The notes under the pieces: generated by a model | The model's input: only the letters and a program-made list of their open reading frames with translations | Told to the model about the DNA's origin: nothing | Database searches by the model: none | NCBI RefSeq assembly: GCF_002920575.1 | Contig: NZ_PQSQ01000021.1 | Coordinates: forward strand, 25,631-89,630 | Reading direction: 5' to 3' | DNA from: Streptomyces sp. Ru73 | GTDB lineage: Bacteria > Actinomycetota > Actinomycetes > Streptomycetales > Streptomycetaceae | DNA length: 64,000 nt | In this document: piece by piece, positions 1-9,526 of the stretch | Layout: each line of letters opens with the position of its first letter | Numbering within the stretch: the stretch's first letter is position 1 | Translations under genes and position numbers: made by a program

Positions 1-854
1 GCGCGAAGACCCCGTGGGAGGCGCTGGCCTGGCTGGACGAGCACGGCGCGAAGGTCGAGGGCGTCGAGGAGACGCAGCGCTGGCTCCAGTCGCTGATGGA
101 CCAGGCCATCGAGGACCTGGACGGCACGCACTTCGAACTGGCCGAGCGCGTCAAGCGCGTGGAGTCGCGGATAGCGCCCGCGGGCTCCGCCGCCGCGCCG
201 TACTACACCGGCCCCTCGCTGGACTTCTCGCGTCCGGGCCGCACCTGGCTGCCGACCATGGGCCAGACCAGCTTCCCCGTGTACGACCTGGTGTCCACCT
301 GGTACCACGAGGGCGTGCCGGGCCACCACCTGCAGCTCGCGCAGTGGGCGCACGTCGCCGACGAACTCTCCCGCTACCAGACCACGGTGGGCATGGTCAG
401 CGCCAACGCCGAGGGCTGGGCGCTCTACGCCGAGCGGCTGATGGACGAGCTGGGCTACCTCACCGACGCCGAGCGGCGGCTGGGGTACCTGGACGCGCAG
501 ATGATGCGCGCGATCCGGGTGATCATCGACATCGGCATGCACCTGGAGCTGGAGATCCCGAAGGACTCGCCGTTCCACCCGGGCGAGCGCTGGACGCCGG
601 AGCTGGCCCAGGAGTTCATGGACACGCACTGCAGCCGGTCCTCCGAGTTCGTGGAGAGCGAGATCATCCGGTACCAGGGCATGGCCGGGCAGGCGATCGG
701 CTACAAGCTGGGCGAGCGCGCCTGGCTGAACGGCCGCGCGGCGGCCCGCCGCCGCCACGGTGCCGCCTTCGACCCCAAGAAGTGGCACATGGCGGCGCTG
801 TCCCAGGGCTCGCTGGGCCTGGACGACCTGGAGAGCGAGCTGTCGGCGCTGTAG
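1..854 (+). CDS. DUF885 family protein, C-terminal part (5' end outside window)
   Basis: An open frame enters the window at base 3 and runs about 283 residues to the TAG at 852-854. It carries HEGVPGHHLQ (about bases 306-335), followed by ANAEGWALYAE, the two best conserved segments of DUF885 proteins. The HEGxPGHH pattern resembles a zinc-metallopeptidase motif, and the family is usually described as putative metal-dependent peptidases of unknown substrate. Full-length members are roughly 550-600 residues, so about half is missing. No signal sequence can be judged because the N-terminus is outside the window. Family membership is clear; the enzymatic role is inferred. Confidence 0.9.
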   Translation, partial: AKTPWEALAWLDEHGAKVEGVEETQRWLQSLMDQAIEDLDGTHFELAERVKRVESRIAPAGSAAAPYYTGPSLDFSRPGRTWLPTMGQTSFPVYDLVSTWYHEGVPGHHLQLAQWAHVADELSRYQTTVGMVSANAEGWALYAERLMDELGYLTDAERRLGYLDAQMMRAIRVIIDIGMHLELEIPKDSPFHPGERWTPELAQEFMDTHCSRSSEFVESEIIRYQGMAGQAIGYKLGERAWLNGRAAARRRHGAAFDPKKWHMAALSQGSLGLDDLESELSAL

Positions 855-911
855 CGGCGGCCCCGGAAAAGCCGTGGCGGGCGGGGCGGACGGTCCGTAG
901 GGTCCAGCCCC

Positions 912-2093
912 ATGACCCTCCTCTTCCTCCTGCCCGACGATCCGCCGCAACAGGGCGGCACGGGCCCGGACTTCGCACGGGAGGCGCGGGCCGCCCGTGC
1001 GGCCGGGGCACACGTCGCGGCGGCGGACCTCGGCGCGCTGCTCGCGGGCGACGCGGCGTCGGCCGTCGCCGGCGTGCCGGCCGGTGACGGCCCCGTCTGG
1101 TACCGCGGCCGTCCGCTGCCCGCTGCCCGCTACGCCGAGCTGGCGGCGGCACTGGCGGACCGCGGCCGTACGCTGCTCACCGGGCCGGAGCGGTACCGGG
1201 AGCCCGGGCTCGCCCCCGCGGACGCCGCGCCGTCGGTACGGGTGTGGTGGGTGGACGGCGTCCCCGTCCTGACCACCTCGCTGCTCCCGGACGCGGAGGC
1301 CGGGGATTGCTCCGTGGCGGATCTGCACGATGTGGCCCGCTCCGTGCGGGAGATGGACTGCCGCTTCGTGGCGACCGATCTCGTCCCGGAGGCCGGGTCC
1401 TGGCGGATTCTGACCGTGGCCGACGGGCAGACCGCGGACCTCGGGTCCGCCACGGAGTCCGGTACCGCGCGGCTCTTCGAGGCGCTGACCGCCGCCGGAT
1501 CCGGCTTCCCGCTCGCGCTCACCGCCGGCCGGCTGACGCTGCGGGCGCTGCCCCCGGCCGAGTGCGCCCGGCTCGCGGACGGCGGGACGGCCGGGCTGGC
1601 GTGGGTGGACGGCATGCCGCCCGAGGGCACGGTGGAGGGCGCCGGGATCATGGTGCAGCTGGCGGCGGGCGGGCTGTACCGGCCGGGCTGGGGCACGTAC
1701 GCCATCACTCGTGCCGAGGACGGCGTGGCCCTGGGCGGCATCGGCTTCCACGGGCCGCCCGACGAGACCGGCACTGCCGAGCTGGGCTACGACCTGTCTC
1801 CCTCGGCACGCGGCGCCGGCTGGGCGACGGAGGCCGTGCGGCTGCTCGCCTCGTGGGCCGTGGCCCGGCCCGAGATCCGGGCGCTGCGGGCCACCACGGA
1901 ACCGGCGAACCTGCCCTCGCAGCGCGTACTGGCCCGTGCCGGCTTCCTCCGTACCGGCGAGGATTCCGGCATGTACGTCTTCGGCTACGCCGGAAGCGGT
2001 GCGGCGGCCGGTGCGGAGGAAGCGGTGGCGGCGGGCGGCCCCGCCGCCGGAGGCACCCCGCTCAGTGCTGGAACCCGCCCTCCGAGTGGATGA
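912..2093 (+). CDS. GNAT acetyltransferase fused to a shortened ATP-grasp-like domain
   Basis: This 393-residue protein starts 57 bp after the DUF885 gene. Residues ~195-355 are a GNAT N-acetyltransferase domain of the RimJ/RimL type: LTLRAL start, GYDLSPSARGAGWATEA for the acetyl-CoA loop, and NLPSQRVLARAGF near the end. Residues 1-190 resemble the two ends of actinobacterial ATP-grasp (DUF4343-like) proteins, with WYRGRPLPAARYAEL in the N-terminal part and DCRFVATDLVPEAGSWRI plus VADGQ in the C-terminal part. The central ATP-binding stretch appears to be missing. An Ala/Gly-rich tail follows the GNAT domain. The last 32 bp overlap the convergent SDR gene. Substrate unknown. Confidence 0.8.
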   Translation: MTLLFLLPDDPPQQGGTGPDFAREARAARAAGAHVAAADLGALLAGDAASAVAGVPAGDGPVWYRGRPLPAARYAELAAALADRGRTLLTGPERYREPGLAPADAAPSVRVWWVDGVPVLTTSLLPDAEAGDCSVADLHDVARSVREMDCRFVATDLVPEAGSWRILTVADGQTADLGSATESGTARLFEALTAAGSGFPLALTAGRLTLRALPPAECARLADGGTAGLAWVDGMPPEGTVEGAGIMVQLAAGGLYRPGWGTYAITRAEDGVALGGIGFHGPPDETGTAELGYDLSPSARGAGWATEAVRLLASWAVARPEIRALRATTEPANLPSQRVLARAGFLRTGEDSGMYVFGYAGSGAAAGAEEAVAAGGPAAGGTPLSAGTRPPSG

Positions 2094-2928
2094 CCTGGCC
2101 CGTGACCCAGCCCGCCTCGTCCGTGGCGAGCCAGGCGATGAGCCGGGCCGGGTCGTCGGGCGCGCCCCAGGCGCCGCCGGGGAAGCGCCGGGCGACCCAC
2201 TCGCGGAGCTCGCCGACCGCGTAACCGGTGTCCACGGGGCCGGGGTTGACGGTGTTCACCGTGACGCCGAGCGGCGCGAAGGTCGTGGCGAGCGTCCGGG
2301 TGGCCGAGGCCAGCGCGCCCTTGGCCAGCCCGTAGGCCACCTCCCCCGGCATGCCGCCGCCCTGGTCCTGACCGGACGTCAGCATGACGATCCGGCCGCC
2401 GGGCTGCTCCGCGGTGCGGTGCCGGGCGTACGCCTGGGCCAGCAGGATCACCGAGCGGGTGTCGGTCGCCCAGTGCGCGTCCAGCATGGCCGCGTCGATG
2501 GTGTCGAGGGTGCCGTCGGAGCCGCTGAGCGCGTGGTTGGCGACGAGGATGTCCACGCGCCCGCCGAGCGCCTCGGCCGCGGTGCCGAGGAGGGCGGCCG
2601 GGGCTTCGGGGTCGGCGAGGTCGGCGGGTCCGTGTGCCACCACGGCGCCGGGCAGGGCCGCTTCGCGTACGCCCGCGGCGACCGCCTCGGGTCCGCCGGG
2701 GTCGGCGCCCCACGGCTGCCGCGCGTCGTGCGGCACATGGTGGTGGAGGTAGACGTCAGCGCCGTACGCGGCCAGCCGGCGGGCCACGGCGTAACCGATG
2801 CCGCCGCGCCGGCTGGCGCCGGTGACCAGCGCCGTCCGGCCGCGCAGCGGGTGGGGGGCGCGGCGCAGGTCGGCCACGGGCGGCGACGGTTCGGGAGCTC
2901 CGGGGTGCCGGTCGTGATCGTTGGTCAT
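2062..2928 (-). CDS. SDR family oxidoreductase
   Basis: A 288-residue classical-type short-chain dehydrogenase/reductase. A variant Rossmann motif, TGASRRGGIGYAVA, lies near residue 40. The NAG-equivalent reads NHAL, a YGLAK segment supplies the catalytic Tyr and Lys, and NTVNPGPVDTGY follows. The two extra residues in the glycine-rich loop match a subgroup of actinobacterial SDRs sometimes annotated as 3-oxoacyl-ACP reductase-like. The N-terminal ~30 residues are polar and proline-rich and may not fold. It is divergent from the acetyltransferase at 3015 and overlaps the GNAT fusion gene tail to tail. Substrate unknown. Confidence 0.88.
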   Translation of the reverse strand: MTNDHDRHPGAPEPSPPVADLRRAPHPLRGRTALVTGASRRGGIGYAVARRLAAYGADVYLHHHVPHDARQPWGADPGGPEAVAAGVREAALPGAVVAHGPADLADPEAPAALLGTAAEALGGRVDILVANHALSGSDGTLDTIDAAMLDAHWATDTRSVILLAQAYARHRTAEQPGGRIVMLTSGQDQGGGMPGEVAYGLAKGALASATRTLATTFAPLGVTVNTVNPGPVDTGYAVGELREWVARRFPGGAWGAPDDPARLIAWLATDEAGWVTGQVIHSEGGFQH

Positions 2929-3014
2929 GGCCGACCAGCCTGGCCGCCGGGGCGCCTGCTGTCATCCCCTTTTTCCTGTAGCTCCTCACGCAACGTCAGA
3001 AAGAGGTACCCGTC

Positions 3015-3656
3015 ATGCCGCCGCTCCTTCCCGCCGATCCGACGGTGCTGCACCCGGTTCCCGGCCAGCCGCGCGTCGTGCTGCTCAAGCCGCTGGTCAC
3101 CTCGGCGCTGATCGAGGTGGGCGAGTTCTCGTACTACGACGACCCGGACGACCCGACCGCCTTCGAGACCCGGAACGTGCTGTACCACTACGGCCCGGAA
3201 CGGCTGGTCATCGGGAAGTTCTGCGCGCTGGGCACGGGGGTGCGCTTCCTGATGAACGGCGCCAACCACCGCATGGACGGGCCTTCGACCTTCCCGTTCC
3301 CCATCATGGGCGGCTCGTGGGCCGAGCACTTCGACCTGATCACCGGACTGCCGGGGCGGGGCGACACGGTGGTCGGCAACGACGTGTGGTTCGGCTACCG
3401 GTCCACGGTGATGCCGGGCGTCCGCATCGGCCACGGCGCGGTCATCGCCTCGGGGTCGGTCGTCGTGGACGACGTGCCCGATTACGGGATCGTCGGGGGC
3501 AACCCCGCCCGGCTGGTACGCCGCCGGTACGACGAGGCCGACGTCGCCCGGCTCCTGGACATCGCCTGGTGGGACTGGCCGCTGGACCACCTCACCCGCC
3601 ATGTCCGTACGGTCATGTCCGGCACCCTCGACGAACTGGCGGCGGCGGCCCCCTGA
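3015..3656 (+). CDS. CatB-related (Vat-type) O-acetyltransferase
   Basis: The 213-residue product has the left-handed beta-helix signature of xenobiotic acetyltransferases of the CatB/Vat group: VIGKFCALGTGVRFLMNGANH, then GNDVWFGYRSTVMPGVRIGHGAVIASGSVV, then the GGNPARLVRRRY exit segment. The conserved histidine of NGANHRMDG is the expected catalytic base. Such enzymes transfer acetyl from acetyl-CoA to hydroxyls of chloramphenicol, streptogramin A or sugars. Nothing nearby indicates the acceptor, so drug resistance should not be assumed. An AGAAAGAGG-like ribosome site precedes the ATG. Convergent with sbcC, 6 bp apart. Confidence 0.9.
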   Translation: MPPLLPADPTVLHPVPGQPRVVLLKPLVTSALIEVGEFSYYDDPDDPTAFETRNVLYHYGPERLVIGKFCALGTGVRFLMNGANHRMDGPSTFPFPIMGGSWAEHFDLITGLPGRGDTVVGNDVWFGYRSTVMPGVRIGHGAVIASGSVVVDDVPDYGIVGGNPARLVRRRYDEADVARLLDIAWWDWPLDHLTRHVRTVMSGTLDELAAAAP

Positions 3657-3662
3657 CGGCCG

Positions 3663-6600
3663 TCAGCCGAGGCCGTCGGCGACCCGGAGGCGCACGGACG
3701 AACCCGACCGCTTCTTGACGACCTCCAGCTGGGCCGGGATGCGCTGGCGCAGGTCGGCGACGTGGCTGACGATGCCGACGCTGCGGTCCCGTTCGCGCAG
3801 GGAGTCCAGGACGTCCAGCACCTCGTCGAGGGTCTGCTCGTCCAGGCTGCCGAAGCCCTCGTCGATGAAGAGGGTGTCCAGCCGGGTGCCGCCGGCCTCG
3901 TCGGTGACCACGTCGGCGAGGCCGAGGGCCAGGGAGAGCGAGGCGAAGAAGGTCTCGCCGCCGGAGAGTCCGGCGGTGTCGCGCTCCTGCCCGGTCCACG
4001 CGTCGACGACGTGCAGGCCGAGGCCGGAGCGGCGGGCGCCGCCGGCCCGTTCGTCGGAGTGCACGAGCGTGTAGCGGCCCGCCGACATACGGGTGAGGCG
4101 GGCGCTGGCGGCGGCCGCGACCTGTTCGAGGCGGGCGGCGAGGACGTAGGACTCCAGCCGCATCTTGCGCGCGTTGTCGGCGGACGTGCCCGCGGTGAGG
4201 GAGGCGAGCCGGGCCACCCGGTCGTACTCCTCGCGCAGCGGGGCCAGTTCGCGCGCGTCGGCCTCGGCGCGCGCGGAGAGCCGGTCGAGTTCGGCGCAGC
4301 GTTCGCGTGCCGTGGTGTGCGCGGTGGCGGCCTCGCGCAGCCTGCGCGCCGCGGCCTCCGAGGCGGCGCGTGCCCGGTCGGTGTCGGCGGGCGGCAGGGC
4401 GGCGGCGTCGGCGATGCGCGGGTCGGCCAGCTCGGCGCGGACCGCGGTCTCCTCCGCCTGCCAGTGGTCCAGCTGCGCCTGGACGCGGCGCCACTCGTCG
4501 TCGCTCAGCAGGGCGGCGGCGGCCTCCCGCGGGGTGTCGAAGCCCGCCTTGTACGCGGCGTCGGCGAGGGCCGCGTCGGCTTCCTTGAGCCGGTCGGCGG
4601 CGGTCTCGCCGGCCCGTACCGCGGTGACCGCCTCGGCCAGCAGCTCGACCTGCCGCTCCAGGCGGCGGGCGCGGTCGGCGACGCTCGCGCTGTCGCCCCG
4701 TGCCCGGCGCAGTCCCTCGGCGAGCGACTGTTCCTCGCGGTCCAGGGCGTCACGGCGGGAGTCGCGGGCCGCGGTGCGCTGCTGGGCCGCCTGCTGTTCG
4801 GCACGGCGCTGTTCGTACTCGCGCTCGGCGTGGGCGAGGGCTTCGCGTGCGGCGTGCAGCGCGGCACCGGCCGCGTGGGCCTCGGCGTGCTCGGCGCGCA
4901 GCGTCTCCAGTTCCCGGGCGAGTGCGTCGACCGGTGCGTCACCGGCGCCCGCTGTGGCGGCGGCCAGCTCCTCCTTCACCGACTGCCGGGCCCGCTCGGC
5001 CTCTTCGCGTGCTGCCAGGGCGCGCTCGTACCCGGCGAACGCGGCCTCCTCCTGGTCGCGGCCCACATGGCCGGCCTCCGTGCGGGCGGGGGCCGGGTGG
5101 CCGGTCGCGCCGCACACGGCGCAGGGCTCGCCGTCCTTGAGGTCCTTGGCGAGTTCGGCGGCGATGCCGTGCAGCCGGGCTTCCTTGAGCCTCAGCCACT
5201 CCTCGTGCGCCGCGTTGGCCGCCTCCTGGGCGCTGAGCACCGCCTGCTCGGCGTCGGCCAGGCCGGCGGCGGCGTGGTCGCGGCGGCGGGCGGCGGCGAG
5301 CCGGGCCTCGGCGGGTTCGATGCGCGCGGCGAGCTGTTCGGCGCGGGCCGCCGCTTCCTGGGCTGCGTCGATGCGGTGCTGGTGGGCGGCGCGGTTGGCG
5401 TCCCAGCCGGCCAGCCAGTCCTGGGCGTCCAGGAGGGTCTGCTCGTCGTCGCGGGCCTCGCGCTCCAGCGCGGTGCGCTCGGTGGCGATCTCGGCGGCGC
5501 GCCGCTCGTCGCGACGGGCGGCCTCCAGGGAGCCCAGTTCGCCGCGCAGCCGGTGTTCCAGCGCGGCGAGTTGGTCGCCACCGGCCTCCACGAGGTCGGG
5601 ACGGAGCAGGTCGCGGCAGCGGCGTTCGGTGGCACGGGCCGCCTCGTGGTCGCGCCAGGCGGCCTCGCGGAGGGCGAGCGCCGGCTCGACGCGCTGGGCC
5701 TTGCGGGCGCGGTCCAGCCGCTGCCGGGCGCGGTCGCGGTCGGCGGCCTGCGCGTCGAGGGCGGCGGCACGGCGGCGGGCCTCGGCGTGCCGCTGCTGGA
5801 GCCGGGCGCGTTCGAGGGTGTCCTCCAGCGCGCGGGCGGCCTCGGCGGCGGCCCTCTCCGCCTGGGCGGCGGCCGCGGCGGCGATGTCCAGCCGCTCGCG
5901 GGCACCGGCCCTGGCGACCGCGGCCCAGGCCAGGACGGTGGCGGCGAAGCCGGGCTCGCCGGGCGCGGGCGCCGTGCGTCCCGCCGCCTTCTTCGTACGG
6001 CTACGCGTCCCCTTGCGGGGACCGGTGGCGGACTCCTCGGCGCTGCCCGGTGCCGGTACGGAGCCGTCGGTGAGGTCCGGGGTGTCGCCCGCCGCCTGGG
6101 CCATCCGGTGCGCGAGCGCGAGGAGCCGGTCGTCGGCCGCGGTGACCCGGTCGGCCGCCGTCTTGCGGACCACGGCGAGCCGCTCCTCCAGCGCCGCGAA
6201 CCTGCGGGTGTCGAAGAGCCGGCCGAGCAGCTTGGCGCGGGCCTCGGCGTCGGCCCGCAGGAAGCGCGCGAACTCGCCCTGCGGCAACAGCACGACCTGG
6301 CAGAACTGCTCCTTGCTCATGCCGAGCAGCTGCTGGATCTCCTCGCCGATCTCCTGGTGGGAGCGGCTGAGCGCCCGCCACTCCCCCGCCGCCGGGTCGT
6401 ACTCGCGCAGCGCGCTGTACGGCTTCTCCATCGTGGTGCCGGTGCCGCGCTTCTTGGCGCGTGGCTGTTCGGGCCGCCGGGTGATCTCCAGCCGGCGGTC
6501 GGCGACGGTGAGGTCGAGGACGACCTCGGTGGCCGTGCCGGGCGCGGCGAGCGCGCTGCGCAGCGACTGGCCGCCGGGGCGGGCGCCGGGGACGGAGCCG

Positions 6601-6758
6601 TACAGCGCGAAGCAGACGGCGTCCAGGACGGAGGTCTTGCCGGCGCCGGTCGGGCCGTGCAGCAGGAACAGGCCGGCGCCGGAGAGCCGGTCGAAGTCGA
6701 CGGTCTGGACGCCGCCGAACGGCCCGAAGGCGGCCAGTGTCAGCTTGTGCAGTTTCAC
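3663..6758 (-). CDS. sbcC: SbcC, SMC-like ATPase subunit of the SbcCD nuclease
   Basis: A 1031-residue SMC-type ATPase that with SbcD opens DNA hairpins and trims DNA ends. Visible motifs are Walker A GPTGAGKT (~residue 35), long Ala/Arg/Glu coiled coils, a CAVCG zinc hook (~residue 545), the LSGGETF signature (~930) and Walker B DTLFIDEGFGSLDE. The GTG at 6756-6758 (VKLHKLTLAAFGPF) was chosen because it overlaps the sbcD stop by 4 bp (GTGA) and the protein begins with the family N-terminus there; an open frame continues 141 codons upstream but lies antisense-like over sbcD. An Arg/Lys/Ala-rich insert near residue 250 looks lineage-specific. Confidence 0.95.
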   Translation of the reverse strand: MKLHKLTLAAFGPFGGVQTVDFDRLSGAGLFLLHGPTGAGKTSVLDAVCFALYGSVPGARPGGQSLRSALAAPGTATEVVLDLTVADRRLEITRRPEQPRAKKRGTGTTMEKPYSALREYDPAAGEWRALSRSHQEIGEEIQQLLGMSKEQFCQVVLLPQGEFARFLRADAEARAKLLGRLFDTRRFAALEERLAVVRKTAADRVTAADDRLLALAHRMAQAAGDTPDLTDGSVPAPGSAEESATGPRKGTRSRTKKAAGRTAPAPGEPGFAATVLAWAAVARAGARERLDIAAAAAAQAERAAAEAARALEDTLERARLQQRHAEARRRAAALDAQAADRDRARQRLDRARKAQRVEPALALREAAWRDHEAARATERRCRDLLRPDLVEAGGDQLAALEHRLRGELGSLEAARRDERRAAEIATERTALEREARDDEQTLLDAQDWLAGWDANRAAHQHRIDAAQEAAARAEQLAARIEPAEARLAAARRRDHAAAGLADAEQAVLSAQEAANAAHEEWLRLKEARLHGIAAELAKDLKDGEPCAVCGATGHPAPARTEAGHVGRDQEEAAFAGYERALAAREEAERARQSVKEELAAATAGAGDAPVDALARELETLRAEHAEAHAAGAALHAAREALAHAEREYEQRRAEQQAAQQRTAARDSRRDALDREEQSLAEGLRRARGDSASVADRARRLERQVELLAEAVTAVRAGETAADRLKEADAALADAAYKAGFDTPREAAAALLSDDEWRRVQAQLDHWQAEETAVRAELADPRIADAAALPPADTDRARAASEAAARRLREAATAHTTARERCAELDRLSARAEADARELAPLREEYDRVARLASLTAGTSADNARKMRLESYVLAARLEQVAAAASARLTRMSAGRYTLVHSDERAGGARRSGLGLHVVDAWTGQERDTAGLSGGETFFASLSLALGLADVVTDEAGGTRLDTLFIDEGFGSLDEQTLDEVLDVLDSLRERDRSVGIVSHVADLRQRIPAQLEVVKKRSGSSVRLRVADGLG

Positions 6759-7918
6759 GCCGTCTCCCTCGCCGCCTCGTCCGCCCGTACGTCCTCGATC
6801 GCGGTGCGCAGCACGGCCCGTTCGGCGGCGTCGGCGGCCCGGCCCGGCCGTACGTGTGCCACGAAGTCCTCGGCGATCTCCTGGTCGCTGCGGCCGCGCA
6901 GCCGCTGTGCGTAGGAGCCGCCGGGGCCGCCGTCCCGCGCCTCGGGTTCGAAGGCGAGGGCGAGGGTGTGCGGGAAGCGCTCGGTGAGCCGGGCCATCGG
7001 TTCGTGCGGGCGTGCGGGGTCGGTGAGAGTGGCCTCGACCCAGGACTCCTCGTGCCGGGTGAGGCCGGGGTCGGCGAGCAGCTCCTCCAGGCGGCCGCGG
7101 AGGCGGGCGAGCGGCCGGGGCACCGGGCAGGGCAGCCGTTCGGCCGTGAGGCCGCCGTCGGCGTCCAGGTCGACGAGCCACATGGACTTGCGGTGGCGGG
7201 CCTCGGAGAAGGAGTACGCGAGCGGGGAGCCGGAGTACCGCACCCGCTCGGTGATCTGCTGGCAGCCGTGCAGGTGGCCCAGCGCCACGTAGTCCACGCC
7301 GTCGAAGACCTCGGCCGGTACGGAGGCGACGCCGCCGATGGTGATGTCGCGCTCGCTGTCGCTGGGCGCTCCGCCGGTGACGAAGGCGTGCGCGAGGACG
7401 ACGGAGCGGGTGCCGGCGGGGCGCGCCGCGAGGTCGGCCCGTACCCGGTCCATGGCGGCGCCGAGCACCTGGGCGTGGCGGGCCTTCTCGGCGCCGAGGG
7501 TGTCGCGGACCAGGGCCGGCTCGAGGTACGGCAGGCCGTAGAAGGCCACGTCGCCGTGGTCGTCGGCGAGCAGTACGGGCGTGCCGCAGCCGGCCGGGTC
7601 GGTGCGCAGGTGGATGCCGGCCTTCTCCATGAGGCCGGCGCCGACGCCGAGCCGGCGGGCCGAGTCGTGGTTGCCGGAGATCATGACGGTCGGCACGCCG
7701 AGGTCGGCGAGGCGGTGCAGCGCCTCGTCGAAGAGCTCGACGGCGGCGAGCGGCGGTACGGCGCGGTCGTACACGTCACCGGCGACGAGCACGGCGTCGA
7801 CCCGGTGCGTCCGTACGGTCTCGACGAGGTGGTCGAGGAAGGCGCGCTGGTGTCCGAGCATGTTCACGCGGTGGAACGAGCGGCCCAGGTGCCAGTCGGA
7901 GGTGTGCAAGATTCTCAA
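6755..7918 (-). CDS. sbcD: SbcD, nuclease subunit of SbcCD
   Basis: A 387-residue Mre11/SbcD-type metallophosphoesterase. It begins MRILHTSDWHLGRSFH and shows the phosphoesterase motifs in order: SDWHLG, AGDVYDR, GNHDS and LGHLHG, which supply the two-metal site. The C-terminal region matches the SbcD capping domain. It is the first gene of the sbcDC operon and its TGA overlaps the sbcC GTG, so the two subunits are translationally coupled. Upstream, 158 bp separate it from the kinase gene on the same strand. Confidence 0.95.
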   Translation of the reverse strand: MRILHTSDWHLGRSFHRVNMLGHQRAFLDHLVETVRTHRVDAVLVAGDVYDRAVPPLAAVELFDEALHRLADLGVPTVMISGNHDSARRLGVGAGLMEKAGIHLRTDPAGCGTPVLLADDHGDVAFYGLPYLEPALVRDTLGAEKARHAQVLGAAMDRVRADLAARPAGTRSVVLAHAFVTGGAPSDSERDITIGGVASVPAEVFDGVDYVALGHLHGCQQITERVRYSGSPLAYSFSEARHRKSMWLVDLDADGGLTAERLPCPVPRPLARLRGRLEELLADPGLTRHEESWVEATLTDPARPHEPMARLTERFPHTLALAFEPEARDGGPGGSYAQRLRGRSDQEIAEDFVAHVRPGRAADAAERAVLRTAIEDVRADEAARETA

Positions 7919-8076
7919 CAGACGGCTCCGACCTGCATGCTTTCCTTCCTCCCCGTGCTGTGCCCGCGTACGGCCCGCGGCCGGTGGTCAACGGCAGGCA
8001 CCACGCTAGCGTCCCCGGGTCCCCGGTTTCCCACGGACCTCGGTTTTTCGTCGCGGGGGCGGCGGCACGAGGGCGG

Positions 8077-9438
8077 TCAGCGGCCCCGGCGTCCGCGGCG
8101 CCGGACGACGGCCCGGCGGATCAGGAAGCCGGCCAGGACGAACGGGGCGGCCACCACGAGGAAGAAGACCGGCTCCCGCATCGTCCGGCTGAGGACGGGC
8201 GAGAGCACGAGCACCAGCAGGACGAGGCTGACGAGCATGCGGTTCGACAGCCGCTTCCGCACGGGCGGGACGGGGACCTGCGGAGCCCCGCCCGGAGCGG
8301 GCGCCGGAAAGGCCGACTGCACGGCGACCGGCGGCTGCGCGGAAACCGGTGGCTGTACGGAGAACTGCGGCTGTACGGCGACCTGCGGCTGTGCGTACGC
8401 CGCCGGCTGCGCGGCGGCCGGCAGCGGTACGGAGGCCGGTGGGGCCGGGGCCGGGGGCATGGTGGGCGGCGGGCCGAAACCCGGAGTGCCGGCGGTGCCG
8501 GGGCCGGGCTCCTGCCGCGGCGGGGGCGTGCCGTCGGCCAGCGCGCGCAGCGACCGTTCGCGGGCGGCGAGGTCCGCCGCGAGCGCGGCCGGTACCGCCT
8601 GCTGCCACTGGTGCCCGTGGGCGCCGATGTCCGCCAGCCGCTCGCCGAGCGCGCTGGCCGTCGGCCGTTCCTCCGGCTGTTTGACCAGGCAGGCGGCCAG
8701 CAGCGGACGCAGCGCGTCCGGTACGCCGTCGAGGTCGGGCTCCTCGTGGACGATGCGGTACAGCAGTACGGGGGCCGAGGCGTTCTCCTCGGGACGTGCG
8801 AAGGGGCCGCGGCCGGTCGCGGCGTGCGCCAGGACGGCGGCCAGCGAGAAGACGTCGGCGGGCGCCGCGGTCCCGGTGCCGGTGGCCTGCTCGGGCGCGA
8901 GGAAGCCGGGCGAGCCGATCATTCCGCCGGTGTGGGTGTGCCGGGAGTCGTCGGCGGCGCGCGCGATGCCGAAGTCGATCAGCCGCGGGTGGTCGCCGGC
9001 CAGCAGGACGTTGCCGGGCTTGACGTCCCGGTGCGCGAGTCCGGTGCCGTGCACCGCGCCGAGCGCGCCGCACAGCTCGGCGGCCAGGGCGAGCAGGGCC
9101 GCTTCGGGGAGCGGTCCGTGCCGCTCGACCCAGTCGCCGAGCGAGGGCGCGGGGACGTACTCGGTGGCGAGCCACTGCGGCCGCTGTCCGGGGGCGCTGT
9201 GGTCGACGACGGCGACGGACCACGGGGAGCGGACCCGGTCGCTGTTGCGGATCTCCCGGTCGAAGCGGGCTTCGAAGCCCTGCTCGGCGCCGAGGTCGGA
9301 GCGGACCGTCTTCAGCGCCAGCGGCCGTCCGGCCGCCGTGCGGGACAGGTACACCTGCCCCATGCCGCCCGCGCCGAGCCTGGCGAGCAGCGGATAGCCG
9401 CCCAGGGCCGGCGGATCCGCGGGTTCGAGACCGTGCAT
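8077..9438 (-). CDS. Membrane-anchored serine/threonine protein kinase
   Basis: The 453-residue protein has a complete Hanks-type kinase domain: GAGGMGQVYL (P-loop, ~residue 22), the LALKT lysine, HRDVKPGN (catalytic loop, ~137), DFG (~157) and APEQ. A Pro/Gln/Val-rich linker with repeated PPV-AQ units (~330-390) follows. Two adjacent hydrophobic stretches near the C-terminus are separated by MREP, and the protein ends in a strongly basic tail. Unlike PknB-type kinases it has no extracellular sensor (no PASTA repeats), so input is probably intracellular or through the hairpin membrane anchor. It is transcribed away from a region of inverted GTACGCGGG repeats. Target unknown. Confidence 0.93.
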   Translation of the reverse strand: MHGLEPADPPALGGYPLLARLGAGGMGQVYLSRTAAGRPLALKTVRSDLGAEQGFEARFDREIRNSDRVRSPWSVAVVDHSAPGQRPQWLATEYVPAPSLGDWVERHGPLPEAALLALAAELCGALGAVHGTGLAHRDVKPGNVLLAGDHPRLIDFGIARAADDSRHTHTGGMIGSPGFLAPEQATGTGTAAPADVFSLAAVLAHAATGRGPFARPEENASAPVLLYRIVHEEPDLDGVPDALRPLLAACLVKQPEERPTASALGERLADIGAHGHQWQQAVPAALAADLAARERSLRALADGTPPPRQEPGPGTAGTPGFGPPPTMPPAPAPPASVPLPAAAQPAAYAQPQVAVQPQFSVQPPVSAQPPVAVQSAFPAPAPGGAPQVPVPPVRKRLSNRMLVSLVLLVLVLSPVLSRTMREPVFFLVVAAPFVLAGFLIRRAVVRRRGRRGR

Positions 9439-9526
9439 GGAAATGTTCGTCCCCCTCGTCCCTCTTGTCCTGCTCTGCCCGGCGGCCCGCGCCGACCAAC
9501 GAATGATCAGCAGCGTAGAGGCCGGA

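Noticed and set aside
3762..6914. 1050-codon plus-strand frame across sbcC
   Set aside because: It is the antisense shadow of sbcC, which has complete family motifs. Long antisense frames are expected in very GC-rich DNA.
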